From: Roseateles puraquae
GTDB taxonomy: Bacteria > Pseudomonadota > Gammaproteobacteria > Burkholderiales > Burkholderiaceae_C
Assembly (NCBI RefSeq): GCF_002205845.1
Contig: NZ_NISI01000004.1
Span: 62,001-126,000 of the forward strand
Direction: 5' to 3'
Length of the DNA stretch: 64,000 nt
How positions within the stretch are numbered: the stretch's first letter is position 1; each line of letters opens with the position of its first letter. A model generated the notes under the pieces. That model was not told where the DNA came from. It saw nothing but the letters and a program-made list of their open reading frames with translations, and searched no databases. Below, piece by piece: positions 34,389-43,137 of the stretch. The position numbers were made by a program, and so were the translations under genes.

Positions 34389-35042
34389 TCAGTGATCGTG
34401 GCCGCAGCCCGGGCCGTGCACGTGGCCGGCGTCATGCACCTTCACCGGGATGCTCAGCGGCTTGCCGGCGACGGCCGGCGCTGCTGGCGCGTGATCATGA
34501 CCATGATCGTGCGCGTGGCCATGGCCGTGGCCGTGGCCGTGGTCGTGGTCGTGGTCGTGGTCGTGGTGATGATGCGCATGACCGCCACCCTCCCCATACG
34601 CGCCGGCCTCGGGCTCAAAGGCCGCCTCTGCCTCGGTCACGATGAGGTGCTGGCGGCGCAGCATGTCGGCCAGCACGGGGTCGGGTTCGAACTGCAGCAA
34701 CTCGGGCTGCAACTCCAGCGGCACATGCCGGTTGCCCAGGTGGTAGGCCGCCCGCAGCAGGTCGAAGGGCGACCCATGTTCGGTGCAGTGCCGCACCTGC
34801 AGCACCGGCTGGGGCGCCGCCTTGACGACGACCAAGGAGCCATCAGCAGCCACCAGCACATCGCCACCGCGCACCACCGTGCCGCGCGGCAGGAACACGC
34901 CCAAGGTGCGACCGCTGGAGTCTTCGGCCTGAAAGCGGCTCTTCTGGCGCACGTCCCAGTCCAGTTCAACGGTGTGCGCCCGCTTGAGCAGCACGGAAGC
35001 CAGTCCACGGCCTTGGGAAACGAGTTTGTCGACGGTCAGCAT
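34389..35042 (-). CDS. ureE: Urease nickel metallochaperone UreE with His-rich tail
   Basis: This 217-residue nickel carrier for urease activation has the N-terminal UreE domain (VELDWDVRQKSRFQAEDSSG and GTVVRGGDVLVA). The C-terminal domain has the metal site HCTEHG and LGNRHVPLE. From about residue 153 a long tail of HD and HG repeats follows, ending GPGCGHDH. This tail should bind several Ni ions. Start at ATG 35042. It is divergent from the toxin-antitoxin operon and cut off from ureC by over 22 kb. Confidence 0.95.
   Translation of the reverse strand: MLTVDKLVSQGRGLASVLLKRAHTVELDWDVRQKSRFQAEDSSGRTLGVFLPRGTVVRGGDVLVAADGSLVVVKAAPQPVLQVRHCTEHGSPFDLLRAAYHLGNRHVPLELQPELLQFEPDPVLADMLRRQHLIVTEAEAAFEPEAGAYGEGGGHAHHHHDHDHDHDHGHGHGHGHAHDHGHDHAPAAPAVAGKPLSIPVKVHDAGHVHGPGCGHDH
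34515..34580. repeat. Hexanucleotide repeats coding the UreE histidine tail
   Basis: Nearly exact GTGGCC and GTGGTC units follow each other here and encode alternating His-Gly and His-Asp. Such tracts can change length by slippage in steps of two residues, altering nickel-binding capacity without a frameshift. Confidence 0.8.
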
Positions 35043-35090
35043 GGCGTGATTGTGACCGGGCCGGGGCGGGCCGTTACCCAGCAAGGCGGC

Positions 35091-35139
35091 TTGCCCGATC
35101 ACCACCGCCTGGACTAGCATCGATATAACGCTTGTTATA
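35091..35139 (+). promoter_or_regulatory. Promoter and palindromic operator of the toxin-antitoxin operon
   Basis: TTGCCC (35091-35096) and TAGCAT (35115-35120), 18 bases apart, form a candidate promoter. Just downstream TATAAC (35124-35129) and GTTATA (35134-35139) are perfect inverted arms around GCTT, covering the expected transcription start. An AbrB-type antitoxin would be expected to bind here and repress its own operon. Confidence 0.6.
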
Positions 35140-35152
35140 ACCAAGGTGACTC

Positions 35153-35377
35153 ATGAGTGCGCTCAAACTGACTCAAATCGGGAATTCCGTTGGCGTCATC
35201 CTGCCCAAAGAGGTCCTCGCACGGCTCAAGGTGGAGAAGGGCGACGTGTTGTTCCTCTCCGAGGCTGTCAACGGGGTGCTCCTGACGCCTTACAGCCCCG
35301 AGTTCGAAGAGCAGATGAACGCCGCCCGCGACATCATGAAGAAGCGGCGCGCCGTCCTGCATGAGCTCGCCAAATGA
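35153..35377 (+). CDS. AbrB/MazE-family antitoxin
   Basis: This 74-residue protein has an N-terminal swapped-hairpin AbrB DNA-binding domain (LTQIGNSVGVILPKEVLARLKVEKGDVL). A helical C-terminal tail (EEQMNAARDIMKKRRAVLHELAK) would bind the toxin. It is the first gene of the pair. Its stop overlaps the toxin start (ATGA at 35374-35377). The usual Doc partner is Phd, so the AbrB partner is a hybrid arrangement. Confidence 0.9.
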   Translation: MSALKLTQIGNSVGVILPKEVLARLKVEKGDVLFLSEAVNGVLLTPYSPEFEEQMNAARDIMKKRRAVLHELAK

Positions 35378-35772
35378 GCCTGCCGCCGCGCAGCTGGCGA
35401 TGGCTCAATGCCGAGGTGCTGCAGGCCGTGCACTTGGAGCAACTGGCCGAGCATGGCGGCGGTGCGGGTACACGAGACCAGGCCCTGTTCGAGTCGGCAC
35501 TGGCGCGCCCCCAGAACCTGGCTCACTACGGCAACCCTGATGTCTTCGACCTTGCAGCCGCCTACGCTGTAGGTCTGGCCAAGAACCATCCCTTCGTCGA
35601 CGGCAACAAGCGCACCGCCTATGTGGCGATGGAACTCTTCCTGATCCTCAATGGCACCCAGCTGACCGCCGACGATGCGAGTGCCACGCTCACGATGCTG
35701 GCCGTTGCCGCCGGCGACATCGATGAACCCACGCTCGCGCAATGGCTGCGCGAGCACGCCTCACCCTGCTGA
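35374..35772 (+). CDS. doc: Doc-type (Fic fold) toxin
   Basis: This 132-residue death-on-curing toxin has the Fic motif HPFVDGNKRTA near residues 71-81. The Lys-Arg pair and the Gly-Asn-Lys core match Doc kinases, which phosphorylate EF-Tu and stop translation, better than AMP-transferring Fic proteins. Translation is coupled to the antitoxin. It ends four bases before the crotonase gene, which could be read through from the same promoter. Confidence 0.92.
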   Translation: MSLPPRSWRWLNAEVLQAVHLEQLAEHGGGAGTRDQALFESALARPQNLAHYGNPDVFDLAAAYAVGLAKNHPFVDGNKRTAYVAMELFLILNGTQLTADDASATLTMLAVAAGDIDEPTLAQWLREHASPC

Positions 35773-35776
35773 AACC

Positions 35777-36589
35777 ATGCAACTCGAAACCCTCACCCTC
35801 ACCGTCCAGGACCACATCGCCACCGTCCGCCTGAACCGGCCCGACAAGGCCAACGCCATGAACGCCACGATGTGGCAGGACATCCGGCTGGCGTTTGACT
35901 GGATCGACGGCCAAGTCGACGCCCGCGTAGCGGTGCTGGACGGCGAAGGCCGGCATTTCACGGCCGGCATCGACCTGGCCATGATGATGGGCCTGGCACC
36001 TCAGATCCAGGACCCGTGCGACGGCCGCACGCGCGAGGCACTGCGGCGCGTCATCCTCGACATGCAGGACACGCTGACCAGCCTGGAGCGCTGCCGCAAG
36101 CCAGTGCTGGCGGCCATCCACGGGGCCTGCGTGGGCGGCGGCATCGACCTCATCTGCTGCGCCGACATGCGCTACTGCAGCGCCGACGCCTACTTCTCCA
36201 TCAAGGAGATCGACATCGGCATGGTGGCGGACGTTGGCACGCTGCAGCGCCTGCCCAAGCTGATTGGCAGCCAGGGCCTGGTCCGTGAGTTGGCCTACAC
36301 CGGACGGCGGGTCGAGGCGACCGAGGCGCAGCAGATCGGCCTCGTCAACCGCGTGTACGACAGCCGTGAGGCCCTGCAGGCCGGTGTGCATGAGTTGGCC
36401 GCGACCATCGCCGCCAAATCCCCGTTGAGCATCCGTGGCACCAAGGAGCAGCTCAACTACGCTCGCGACCATTCCGTGGCCGACGGACTGAACTACATCG
36501 CCACCTGGAACGCCGCCATGCTGATGAGCGAAGACCTCAGCAAGGCCATGATGGCTGGCAAGGGCGCCACGCCAGCCTTCAGGAACTGA
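35777..36589 (+). CDS. Crotonase-family protein, dienoyl-CoA isomerase (ECH1) type
   Basis: This 270-residue protein has the oxyanion-hole motifs FTAGIDLAMM and HGACVGGGIDLICCADMRYC. The stretch SIKEIDIGMVADVGTLQRLP carries Glu and Asp eight residues apart, the same spacing as the catalytic pair of delta3,5-delta2,4-dienoyl-CoA isomerase, so this activity (oxidation of odd-position unsaturated fatty acids) is more likely than hydration. It starts four bases after the toxin gene. The end overlaps the convergent ParB-like gene by 11 bp. Confidence 0.85.
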   Translation: MQLETLTLTVQDHIATVRLNRPDKANAMNATMWQDIRLAFDWIDGQVDARVAVLDGEGRHFTAGIDLAMMMGLAPQIQDPCDGRTREALRRVILDMQDTLTSLERCRKPVLAAIHGACVGGGIDLICCADMRYCSADAYFSIKEIDIGMVADVGTLQRLPKLIGSQGLVRELAYTGRRVEATEAQQIGLVNRVYDSREALQAGVHELAATIAAKSPLSIRGTKEQLNYARDHSVADGLNYIATWNAAMLMSEDLSKAMMAGKGATPAFRN

Positions 36590-37445
36590 GCGACGACGTC
36601 TGCGCCGCTCTCAGGGCTGCCAGCTCCTCGCGCAGTGCGGCGTTTTCGGCTTCCAGCGCCGCAATGCGCTGCTGCAGGGCGGTGACGCTGGCCTCGGCGA
36701 CGGGCTCGTCGGTGCGCCCTGGCGTCTCGTCAGCGGCGGGGGCGGGTGAAGGCGCAGGCGCCTTGCGGCGCGACTCACGCACCCGCTTGGCTGCCTGCTT
36801 CAGTTCCTCGGCGCCCGCCGCTGCCGCAGCCGCCTGCTCCTCAGCAGGCAAGGTGGCCACTGCCGCTGCCGCGTTGATGGACACGACCCCGGCCTTCACC
36901 GCGGCCACCAGCTCCGGCGCGCCCTGCTTCTGGATCTTCTCGATCAGCACCACCTGGCTGCTGCTCAGGCGGGCGGCGCGGGCCAGAGCCTCGCGGGTCT
37001 CCAGGCTGTCCTGCGGGGGCAGCGGCGCCGGCGCGGCCTCCGGGGCTGCGACCACTTCGGGCGCTGCCGGTGCCTCGGGCGCCGCCACGGCACCTGACTC
37101 CACCGCGGCCCGCCGGGCCCGCCGCTCCGCCACGATCTCGCGCTTGCGCAAGGCCAACACGCCCCGCTGGTAGTCCGACAGGCTGCGCCGGCCCAGATGC
37201 TGGTCGATCATCCACAGGTGCACGTCTTCCATGGACTTGAAGCGTGGGTTCTGCACCGTCTGGAACGGCAGCCCATGCTTCTGGCAGATGCCATAGCGGT
37301 TGTGACCGTCCACCAGCACATCGCCCCACAGCACCAGCGCGTCGCGGCAGCCTTCGGCCAGGATGCTGCGCTCCAGCGCGTCATGCTCCTCGGGCGTCAA
37401 GGGTTCGATGTAGGCCTTGAGTTCTTCGTTGACGACGATGTCCAT
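36579..37445 (-). CDS. ParB-like nuclease-domain protein with coiled coil
   Basis: This 288-residue protein has an N-terminal ParB/Sulfiredoxin-like domain (LEELK...LTPEEHDALERSI, then VDGHNRYGICQKHG). A middle region (about 115-210) is rich in Ala and Pro, and an EDVHLWMIDQHLGRRSLSDYQRG stretch is also seen in plasmid partition-related proteins. A C-terminal leucine heptad coiled coil covers about residues 250-280 (LQQRIAALEAENAALREE). No ParA is nearby. It is likely an accessory or mobile-element-derived DNA-binding protein. Function unknown. Confidence 0.75.
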   Translation of the reverse strand: MDIVVNEELKAYIEPLTPEEHDALERSILAEGCRDALVLWGDVLVDGHNRYGICQKHGLPFQTVQNPRFKSMEDVHLWMIDQHLGRRSLSDYQRGVLALRKREIVAERRARRAAVESGAVAAPEAPAAPEVVAAPEAAPAPLPPQDSLETREALARAARLSSSQVVLIEKIQKQGAPELVAAVKAGVVSINAAAAVATLPAEEQAAAAAAGAEELKQAAKRVRESRRKAPAPSPAPAADETPGRTDEPVAEASVTALQQRIAALEAENAALREELAALRAAQTSSLSS

Positions 37446-37630
37446 GGGCGACGAATGCGGAGCGGGAGGGCGAAAGGGGGCGGATTCTAGAGACCCTCGG
37501 CAGGCCCTCGCCACCGCGGCCTGGCGGCCGCAACCCTGACGCCTTGACTTGACGGAGGTCAGAGCCGGCGCGCGAGCTGCTGCCTAGAGTGAGGCAACTT
37601 CACTGCAGGCGGCCCTGGCTGCTTCACACC

Positions 37631-39220
37631 ATGCTCGACCCCAAGCACGCCGACGTCTGGCTCGTCGGCGGCGGCATCGCCTCAATGGCGGCCGCCACCT
37701 TCCTCATCCGCGATGCCGGCATGCCCGGCGCGCGCATCCACATCCTGGAAGAGCTCGGCCTGGCCGGTGGCTGCCTGGACGGCAGCACCTCTCCGACGCA
37801 GCCGGGCTATGTGACCCGCGGCGGGCGCATGCTGTGTGAAGAGGTCTACCAATGCCTGTGGAACCTGCTGGACGGCATCCCGTCGCTGGAGCGGCCAGGC
37901 CTGTCGGTGCGGCAGGAGATCGTGGCCTTCAATGACCAGGTGCGCACCGAGGCCCATGCCCGATTGATCGGCGATGGCGCCCGCATCCTCGACGCCCGCC
38001 ACTACGGGCTCGATGGCCGCGACCGCGCCGAACTCACCCGCCTGCTGGCCACCCCGGAGGCGCTGCTGGGCGCCCGGCGCATCGACGAGCTGTTTTCGGC
38101 GCACTTCTTCGAGAGCCACTTCTGGCAGATGTGGCGTACCACCTTCGCCTTCCAGAACTGGCACAGCGCGATCGAGCTGCGCCGCTACTTCCTGCGCTTC
38201 CTGCAGGAGTTCCCGCGCATGCACACCCTCGCCGGCGTGCGCCGCACGCCCTACAACCAATACGACTCCATCGCCGTGCCGCTGCAGCGCTGGCTGCTGG
38301 ACCAGGGCGTGGACGTGCGCTTCGGCCACCGGGTGACCGACATCGACTTCGATCAGTCCGACCCGGCCCGGCGCCGCGCCACCCGACTGCATCTGTTGAC
38401 CCGTGAAGGCCCGCAGGCGATCGCGCTGGCGGACGGCGACGCCTGCCTCGTGACGCTGGGCTCGATCACGGCCGACGCCACCTACGGCAGCAACAGCGAC
38501 GCGCCCGAGCTGATCCGCGACCGGCGTGATGGCGCCTGGTCGCTGTGGGAGACGCTGGCGCGCAAGGCCGACGACTTCGGCCGCCCGCACACCTTCTTCA
38601 ACGTCGACGACAACAAATGGGAGTCGTTCACGCTGACCATGCACGGCCGCACGCTGCTGGACCGCATTGCCCGGTTCAGCGGCAACGAGCCGGGCACCGG
38701 CGCGCTGATGACTTTCGTCGACTCCAACTGGCTGATGTCGCTGGTGGTGCCCTACCAGCCGCATTTCCCGGACATGCCCGCCGACACGTTCACGGCCTGG
38801 GGCTACGGGCTGTTCATCGACGCGCCGGGCAACCATGTCCGCAAGCCCATGGCGCAGTGCAGTGGCCGCGAACTGCTGCAGGAGCTGCTGCATCACCTGC
38901 GCTTCGACGACATCCGCGACGAAGCCCTGGCCAGCACTGACGTCACGCCGGTGATGCTGCCCTATGCCTCAGCCATGTTCGCGCCGCGCAAGCCGGCCGA
39001 CCGACCGCGGGTGCTGCCGGTGGGCGCGGCCAACTTTGCCTTCCTCGGCCAACATGTGGAGCTGCCGGACGACACGGTCTACACCGTCGAGTACTCGGTG
39101 CACTGCGCCATGCACGCGGTGTACGGCCTGTTCGGCATCGACAAGCCCATCCCTGCGATCTACCAGGGCCTGCACGACCCCAAGGTGGGGCTGGATGCGC
39201 TGGCGGCGGCCTTCAGCTGA
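37631..39220 (+). CDS. ohyA: Oleate hydratase
   Basis: This 529-residue FAD enzyme adds water to the cis-9 double bond of fatty acids, giving 10-hydroxystearate. The Rossmann start VWLVGGGIASMAAATFL and the family signature RGGRMLCEEVYQCLWNLL are both visible. HFFESHFWQMWRTTFAFQNWHS and a Glu in the N-terminal loop fit the MCRA family. I chose the ATG at 37631, since the frame is open to a GTG at 37589 without family residues. No transporter is adjacent. Probably detoxifies or remodels unsaturated fatty acids. Confidence 0.95.
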   Translation: MLDPKHADVWLVGGGIASMAAATFLIRDAGMPGARIHILEELGLAGGCLDGSTSPTQPGYVTRGGRMLCEEVYQCLWNLLDGIPSLERPGLSVRQEIVAFNDQVRTEAHARLIGDGARILDARHYGLDGRDRAELTRLLATPEALLGARRIDELFSAHFFESHFWQMWRTTFAFQNWHSAIELRRYFLRFLQEFPRMHTLAGVRRTPYNQYDSIAVPLQRWLLDQGVDVRFGHRVTDIDFDQSDPARRRATRLHLLTREGPQAIALADGDACLVTLGSITADATYGSNSDAPELIRDRRDGAWSLWETLARKADDFGRPHTFFNVDDNKWESFTLTMHGRTLLDRIARFSGNEPGTGALMTFVDSNWLMSLVVPYQPHFPDMPADTFTAWGYGLFIDAPGNHVRKPMAQCSGRELLQELLHHLRFDDIRDEALASTDVTPVMLPYASAMFAPRKPADRPRVLPVGAANFAFLGQHVELPDDTVYTVEYSVHCAMHAVYGLFGIDKPIPAIYQGLHDPKVGLDALAAAFS

Positions 39221-39229
39221 CGCGAGCGA

Positions 39230-39622
39230 TCAGGCCGGCTCCGAAATCTCGATGAGGTTGAAGTCGGGGTCGCGCACATAGACCGACCGGATCTTGCGCG
39301 TGGCGCCGGTGCGCAGCACCGGCCCTTCGATGATGGGCCAACCGTGCGACTGCAGCTGCTGGATGACAGCCTCCAGCGGGATGGCCGCCATGAAGCACAG
39401 GTCCAGCGCGCCCGGTACGGGCAGATGCGCCTTGGGCTCGAACTCGGCCCCCTGCACGTGCAGGTTGATCTTCTGGTGGCCGAAGCGAAACGCCCGCCGC
39501 TCCACCGGCGGCGTGCCGCCAATGAAAGTCTCCAGCTGCATGCCGAGCACGCGGGTGTAGAAATCCACGCAGGCCTCGGGGCGCGCGGTGGTCAGGACGA
39601 GGTGGTCGAGATGGTCGATCAT
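39230..39622 (-). CDS. VOC (glyoxalase/dioxygenase fold) protein
   Basis: This 130-residue metal-binding VOC protein starts with HLDHLVLTTARPEACVDFYTRVLGM, has GHQKINLHV in the middle and ends with RDPDFNLIEISE, which supplies the third metal ligand Glu. The substrate is unknown. Its gene is immediately downstream of the CaiB-type transferase (7 bases) and they are probably one operon. Confidence 0.9.
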   Translation of the reverse strand: MIDHLDHLVLTTARPEACVDFYTRVLGMQLETFIGGTPPVERRAFRFGHQKINLHVQGAEFEPKAHLPVPGALDLCFMAAIPLEAVIQQLQSHGWPIIEGPVLRTGATRKIRSVYVRDPDFNLIEISEPA

Positions 39623-39629
39623 GAAGCGG

Positions 39630-40853
39630 TCAATGGACGATGCCTTGGGCGCGCAACTGCGCCACCTGCTCGCGGCTGAGCCCGAGCTCCATCAGCACAG
39701 CCTCGGAGTCCTGGCCGAGTGACGGCGCGTTGCGGCGGTGCTGGCCCGGCGTGGCCGACAGCTTGGGGCAGATGCCCGGCACGGCCAGCGAGCGCCCATC
39801 GGGCAGTTGCACCTGCTGGAGCATGCCACGCGCCTGGTAATGCGGGTCAGCGGCGATGTCAGCCACCGTGTAGATGCGGCCCGCCGGTACATCGGCCCCG
39901 GCCAGCGCCTGCAGCACCGCCTCCACCGGCCGCTGCGCGGCCCAGTCGCTGATGGCGGCATCGATCTCGCCCACGCGCGCCACGCGCCCGGCGTTGTCGG
40001 ACAGGCCGGGGTCCTGGCCCAGGTCGTCACGGCCGATCAAGGTCATCAGGCGGCGGAAGATGCTGTCGCCATTGCCGGCAATCAAGGCATACCCGCCATC
40101 CGCGCAGCGATAGGCGTTGGTGGGCGCGATGCCCGGCATGGCGCTGCCCGCGGCCTCGCGCACCACGCCGAACGCGCTGTACTCGGGCAGCAGGCTCTCC
40201 ATGCAGTTGAACACCGCCTCGTACAGCGCCACGTCGATCACCTGCCCTCGGCCACTGGCATGGCGGTGCTGCAGCGCCAGCAGGATGCCGATCACGCCGT
40301 GCAGCGCGGCCAGCGTGTCGCCGATGCTGACGCCCACCCGCACCGGCACGCGGCCCGGCTCGGCGGTCAGATGCCGCAGGCCGCCCATCGCCTCCGCCAC
40401 CACGCCGAAGCCCGGCCGGTCGCGGTAAGGGCCGGTCTGCCCGTAGCCACTCACGCGCAGCATGATGAGGCGCGGGTTGGCGGCCTGCAGCACCTCGGGG
40501 CCCAGGCCCCAGGCCTCCATCGCGCCCGGGCGGAAGTTCTCGATCAGCACATCGGCCTCGGCGGCCAGCCGCCGCACCACGTCCTGCCCCTCGGGCGTGC
40601 GCAGATCCAGGGCCAGTGAACGCTTGTTGCGCGACTGCACCTGCCACCACACCGAGGTGCCGTCCAGCAGCAGCCGCCACTTGCGCAGCGGGTCCCCGCC
40701 GCCGGGGGGCTCGATCTTGATGACCTCGGCACCGAAGTCGGCCAAGGTCTTGGCGGCGAACGGCCCGGCGATGAGCTGGCCCAGCTCGATGACCTTGAGG
40801 CCAGCCAGGGCGGCGGGGCTGGCGACGGGGGTGGAGGCAGTGGCGTGCGTCAT
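39630..40853 (-). CDS. CaiB/BaiF family CoA-transferase
   Basis: This 407-residue type III CoA-transferase has the N-terminal signature LKVIELGQLIAGPFAAKTLADFGAEVIKIE. The catalytic Asp is in the ENFRPGAMEAWGLG region (about residue 100-115, consensus ENFRPG) with RDRPGF and YGQTGPY. The family moves CoA between carboxylic acids (carnitine, succinate, bile acid or itaconate systems), so the substrate is not known. The start at 40853 (MTHATAS) agrees with family length. Confidence 0.92.
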   Translation of the reverse strand: MTHATASTPVASPAALAGLKVIELGQLIAGPFAAKTLADFGAEVIKIEPPGGGDPLRKWRLLLDGTSVWWQVQSRNKRSLALDLRTPEGQDVVRRLAAEADVLIENFRPGAMEAWGLGPEVLQAANPRLIMLRVSGYGQTGPYRDRPGFGVVAEAMGGLRHLTAEPGRVPVRVGVSIGDTLAALHGVIGILLALQHRHASGRGQVIDVALYEAVFNCMESLLPEYSAFGVVREAAGSAMPGIAPTNAYRCADGGYALIAGNGDSIFRRLMTLIGRDDLGQDPGLSDNAGRVARVGEIDAAISDWAAQRPVEAVLQALAGADVPAGRIYTVADIAADPHYQARGMLQQVQLPDGRSLAVPGICPKLSATPGQHRRNAPSLGQDSEAVLMELGLSREQVAQLRAQGIVH

Positions 40854-41077
40854 GGCGCCAGTGTGCGCCGGACCGCCGGCCGGCGTCCTGCGCATCTGCG
40901 CGAGCCGGGTTGGCCGGCGGCGAAGTGCGCATCAGCAAGACGCCAACACACCGGGCCCCAGCCGGTCGAGTTTGAAGATTTGCTAACCGCAGCTCCGCAC
41001 GCAGCTTCGTCACGACGCCGTCATGCCGGATCGACAGACTGCCGCGCCTTCACCTCCGACCTTTCCCGTACCCCTTC

Positions 41078-43081
41078 ATGCTCGCGCCTGCCTTTTCTGC
41101 CCGCCCTTCTCGCCAACACGCCCCCCGCCCTCGCCTGCTTGTGCTGATGCTCGCCGCCGCCCTGGCGCTGGCCGCCTGCAACGGCAACGACGGCTATGAC
41201 GACAGCATCACCACCTTGCCGACCGAGCCGGCCGGCGTCGGCAGTGCCGACACCGCCCCCGTGCCCACTACGTTGGCCTATGTGGACAACGGCGCCAGCA
41301 ACCAGCGCAACAACCCCTGCCAGGTCACGCTCGAAACCAATGCCGGCGTGCGCGTGCTGCAAGGCTTTCTGGACGTGTGGACGCCCAGCAGCCTGAAGGT
41401 GGATGCCGGCGTGACGCTGGCTGCCGCCAACGGCTGCCCAGCCGTCACCGCCTCGCCCTGGACGGGCATCCCGGGCGATGCCACCGACGGGACGGTGAAG
41501 AACGCGGCCATCCACGCCGCCAACATCAACTACGTCAAGACCGTCACCCAGGCGCGCACGCCTGCGCAGGCCCTGGCGGCCTACCTCGATGACCGGCGCC
41601 AGAAGGGCTACAGCGTCAGCGACGGCATGGGCCCGCTGACCAGCGTGTGGCGCGCCGGCACCGGCCAGACGACCACCATCGCCGCGGTCGACGCCAACCA
41701 GCCGGTGACGCCGGCTGTCAACGACGCGGGCAACAACCTTGGCGTCGGCTCGGCCAGCAACGCCCGGCTGGGCCTGGCCGTGGATTTCATCGGCAACATC
41801 GCCGACGGTTCCACCGAGCCTGCCAAGCGCTTCTACAAGTACGCCCGCCCCTGGCGCTGGAGCAGCGACGTCAAGGTCGTGCCTGCGCTGGAATCAGCCA
41901 AGAGCAGCACGCCGACCACTGATGGCGGCTTCCCCAGCGGCCACACCGCCGAAGCCTGGCGCAACACCCTGGCCATGGCCTACCTGGTGCCGCAGCGCTA
42001 CCAGGAGCTGGTGGCCCGCGCGATGGAGATGGGCGAGAACCGCATCCTGGCCGGCATGCATTCGCCGCTGGACGTGATGGGCGGCCGCGTGCAAGCCACG
42101 GCCGTCGTGGCCTACAGCCTGAACAGCGCCGCCTACTACACGCCGACCGTCAAGGCGGCGGCGTTCGCGCAGGCGCAGAACTACCTCATCGGCCAGGCCG
42201 GCGTGGCCGATGCGGTCGCACTCAACAGCTACGCCCACACCGCCAAGACGACGGACACCGCCGCGACCGACTACGACCGCTTTGCCGACACCGCCGCCTG
42301 GCGCAAGGCCTACCTGCAACGCCTGACCTATGGCCTGGGCACCACCGGCGCCGCGGGCCAGCCTGCCACGGTGCCCAAGGGTGCCGAGGTGCTGCTGGAG
42401 ACCCGCCTGCCCTACCTCAGCGCCGACCAGCGGCGCGTGGTGCTCAAGACCACGGCGCTGGACTCGGGCCTGCCGCTGGGCAACGACGGCGAAGGCTGGG
42501 GGCGCCTGAACCTGTTCGCCGCGGCCGATGGCTACGCCGCCTTCAACGGTGACGTCAGCGTGACCATGGACGCGGCCCAGGGCGGCTTCAGTGCGCGGGA
42601 CAGCTGGCGCAACGACATTGGTGGCAAGGGTCGCCTGACCAAGCTGGGCAGCGGCATGCTGCGCCTGAGCGGCGCCAACACCTACAGCGGCGGCACGGTG
42701 CTCGCTGCCGGCACCTTGGCTGCGGACAGCAACGCCGCCTTCGGCACGGGCGATGTGTTCGTCAAGGGTGGCACGCTCGAGGTCGCCAGCCCTGGCACGC
42801 TGGCCGTGGGCGGCGGCTACACGCAAACCGCAGGCAGCCTGAGCCTGGTGCTCAACGCCAACGACGGTGGCCGGCTGAAGCTGGCCGGCGCGCTGACGGT
42901 CGCCGGCGGCGACCTCAAGCTCAGCTTTGCCGGCGTCACGCCGAAGGTGGGCGACACCCTCACCGTCATCAAGGGCTCGCAGCGCAAGGGCCGCTTCGCG
43001 TCGGTCAGCGTGGCCGGCTTCAGCAAGGTCACCGTGATCTATCTGGACGACGGCGTGCAGGTGAGGCTGGACGGCGTCTGA
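41078..43081 (+). CDS. PAP2 phosphatase fused to an autotransporter-type beta-strand repeat
   Basis: This 667-residue protein has a lipoprotein-like signal (LVLMLAAALALAAC, lipobox LAAC). A vanadium-haloperoxidase/PAP2 acid phosphatase domain occupies about residues 60-370, with KYARPWRW near 254, PSGH near 286 and RILAGMHSPLDVMGGR near 320-335 as the three active-site blocks. From about residue 500 the chain has a passenger-type autotransporter repeat (GSGMLRLSGANTYSGGTVLAAGTL) and a beta-helix-like tail. No C-terminal barrel of an autotransporter follows, so it is probably surface- or periplasm-anchored by lipid. Confidence 0.88.
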   Translation: MLAPAFSARPSRQHAPRPRLLVLMLAAALALAACNGNDGYDDSITTLPTEPAGVGSADTAPVPTTLAYVDNGASNQRNNPCQVTLETNAGVRVLQGFLDVWTPSSLKVDAGVTLAAANGCPAVTASPWTGIPGDATDGTVKNAAIHAANINYVKTVTQARTPAQALAAYLDDRRQKGYSVSDGMGPLTSVWRAGTGQTTTIAAVDANQPVTPAVNDAGNNLGVGSASNARLGLAVDFIGNIADGSTEPAKRFYKYARPWRWSSDVKVVPALESAKSSTPTTDGGFPSGHTAEAWRNTLAMAYLVPQRYQELVARAMEMGENRILAGMHSPLDVMGGRVQATAVVAYSLNSAAYYTPTVKAAAFAQAQNYLIGQAGVADAVALNSYAHTAKTTDTAATDYDRFADTAAWRKAYLQRLTYGLGTTGAAGQPATVPKGAEVLLETRLPYLSADQRRVVLKTTALDSGLPLGNDGEGWGRLNLFAAADGYAAFNGDVSVTMDAAQGGFSARDSWRNDIGGKGRLTKLGSGMLRLSGANTYSGGTVLAAGTLAADSNAAFGTGDVFVKGGTLEVASPGTLAVGGGYTQTAGSLSLVLNANDGGRLKLAGALTVAGGDLKLSFAGVTPKVGDTLTVIKGSQRKGRFASVSVAGFSKVTVIYLDDGVQVRLDGV

Positions 43082-43137
43082 CCCCGCGGCAGGGCCAATC
43101 CCGCAGAGACCAGCGCCCTGCCCGGCCAACTCACAAA

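Noticed and set aside
34392-35117. Val/Met-rich open frame opposite ureE
   Set aside because: It is the complement of the UreE histidine tail (GTGGTC repeats read as Val). UreE has all family features.
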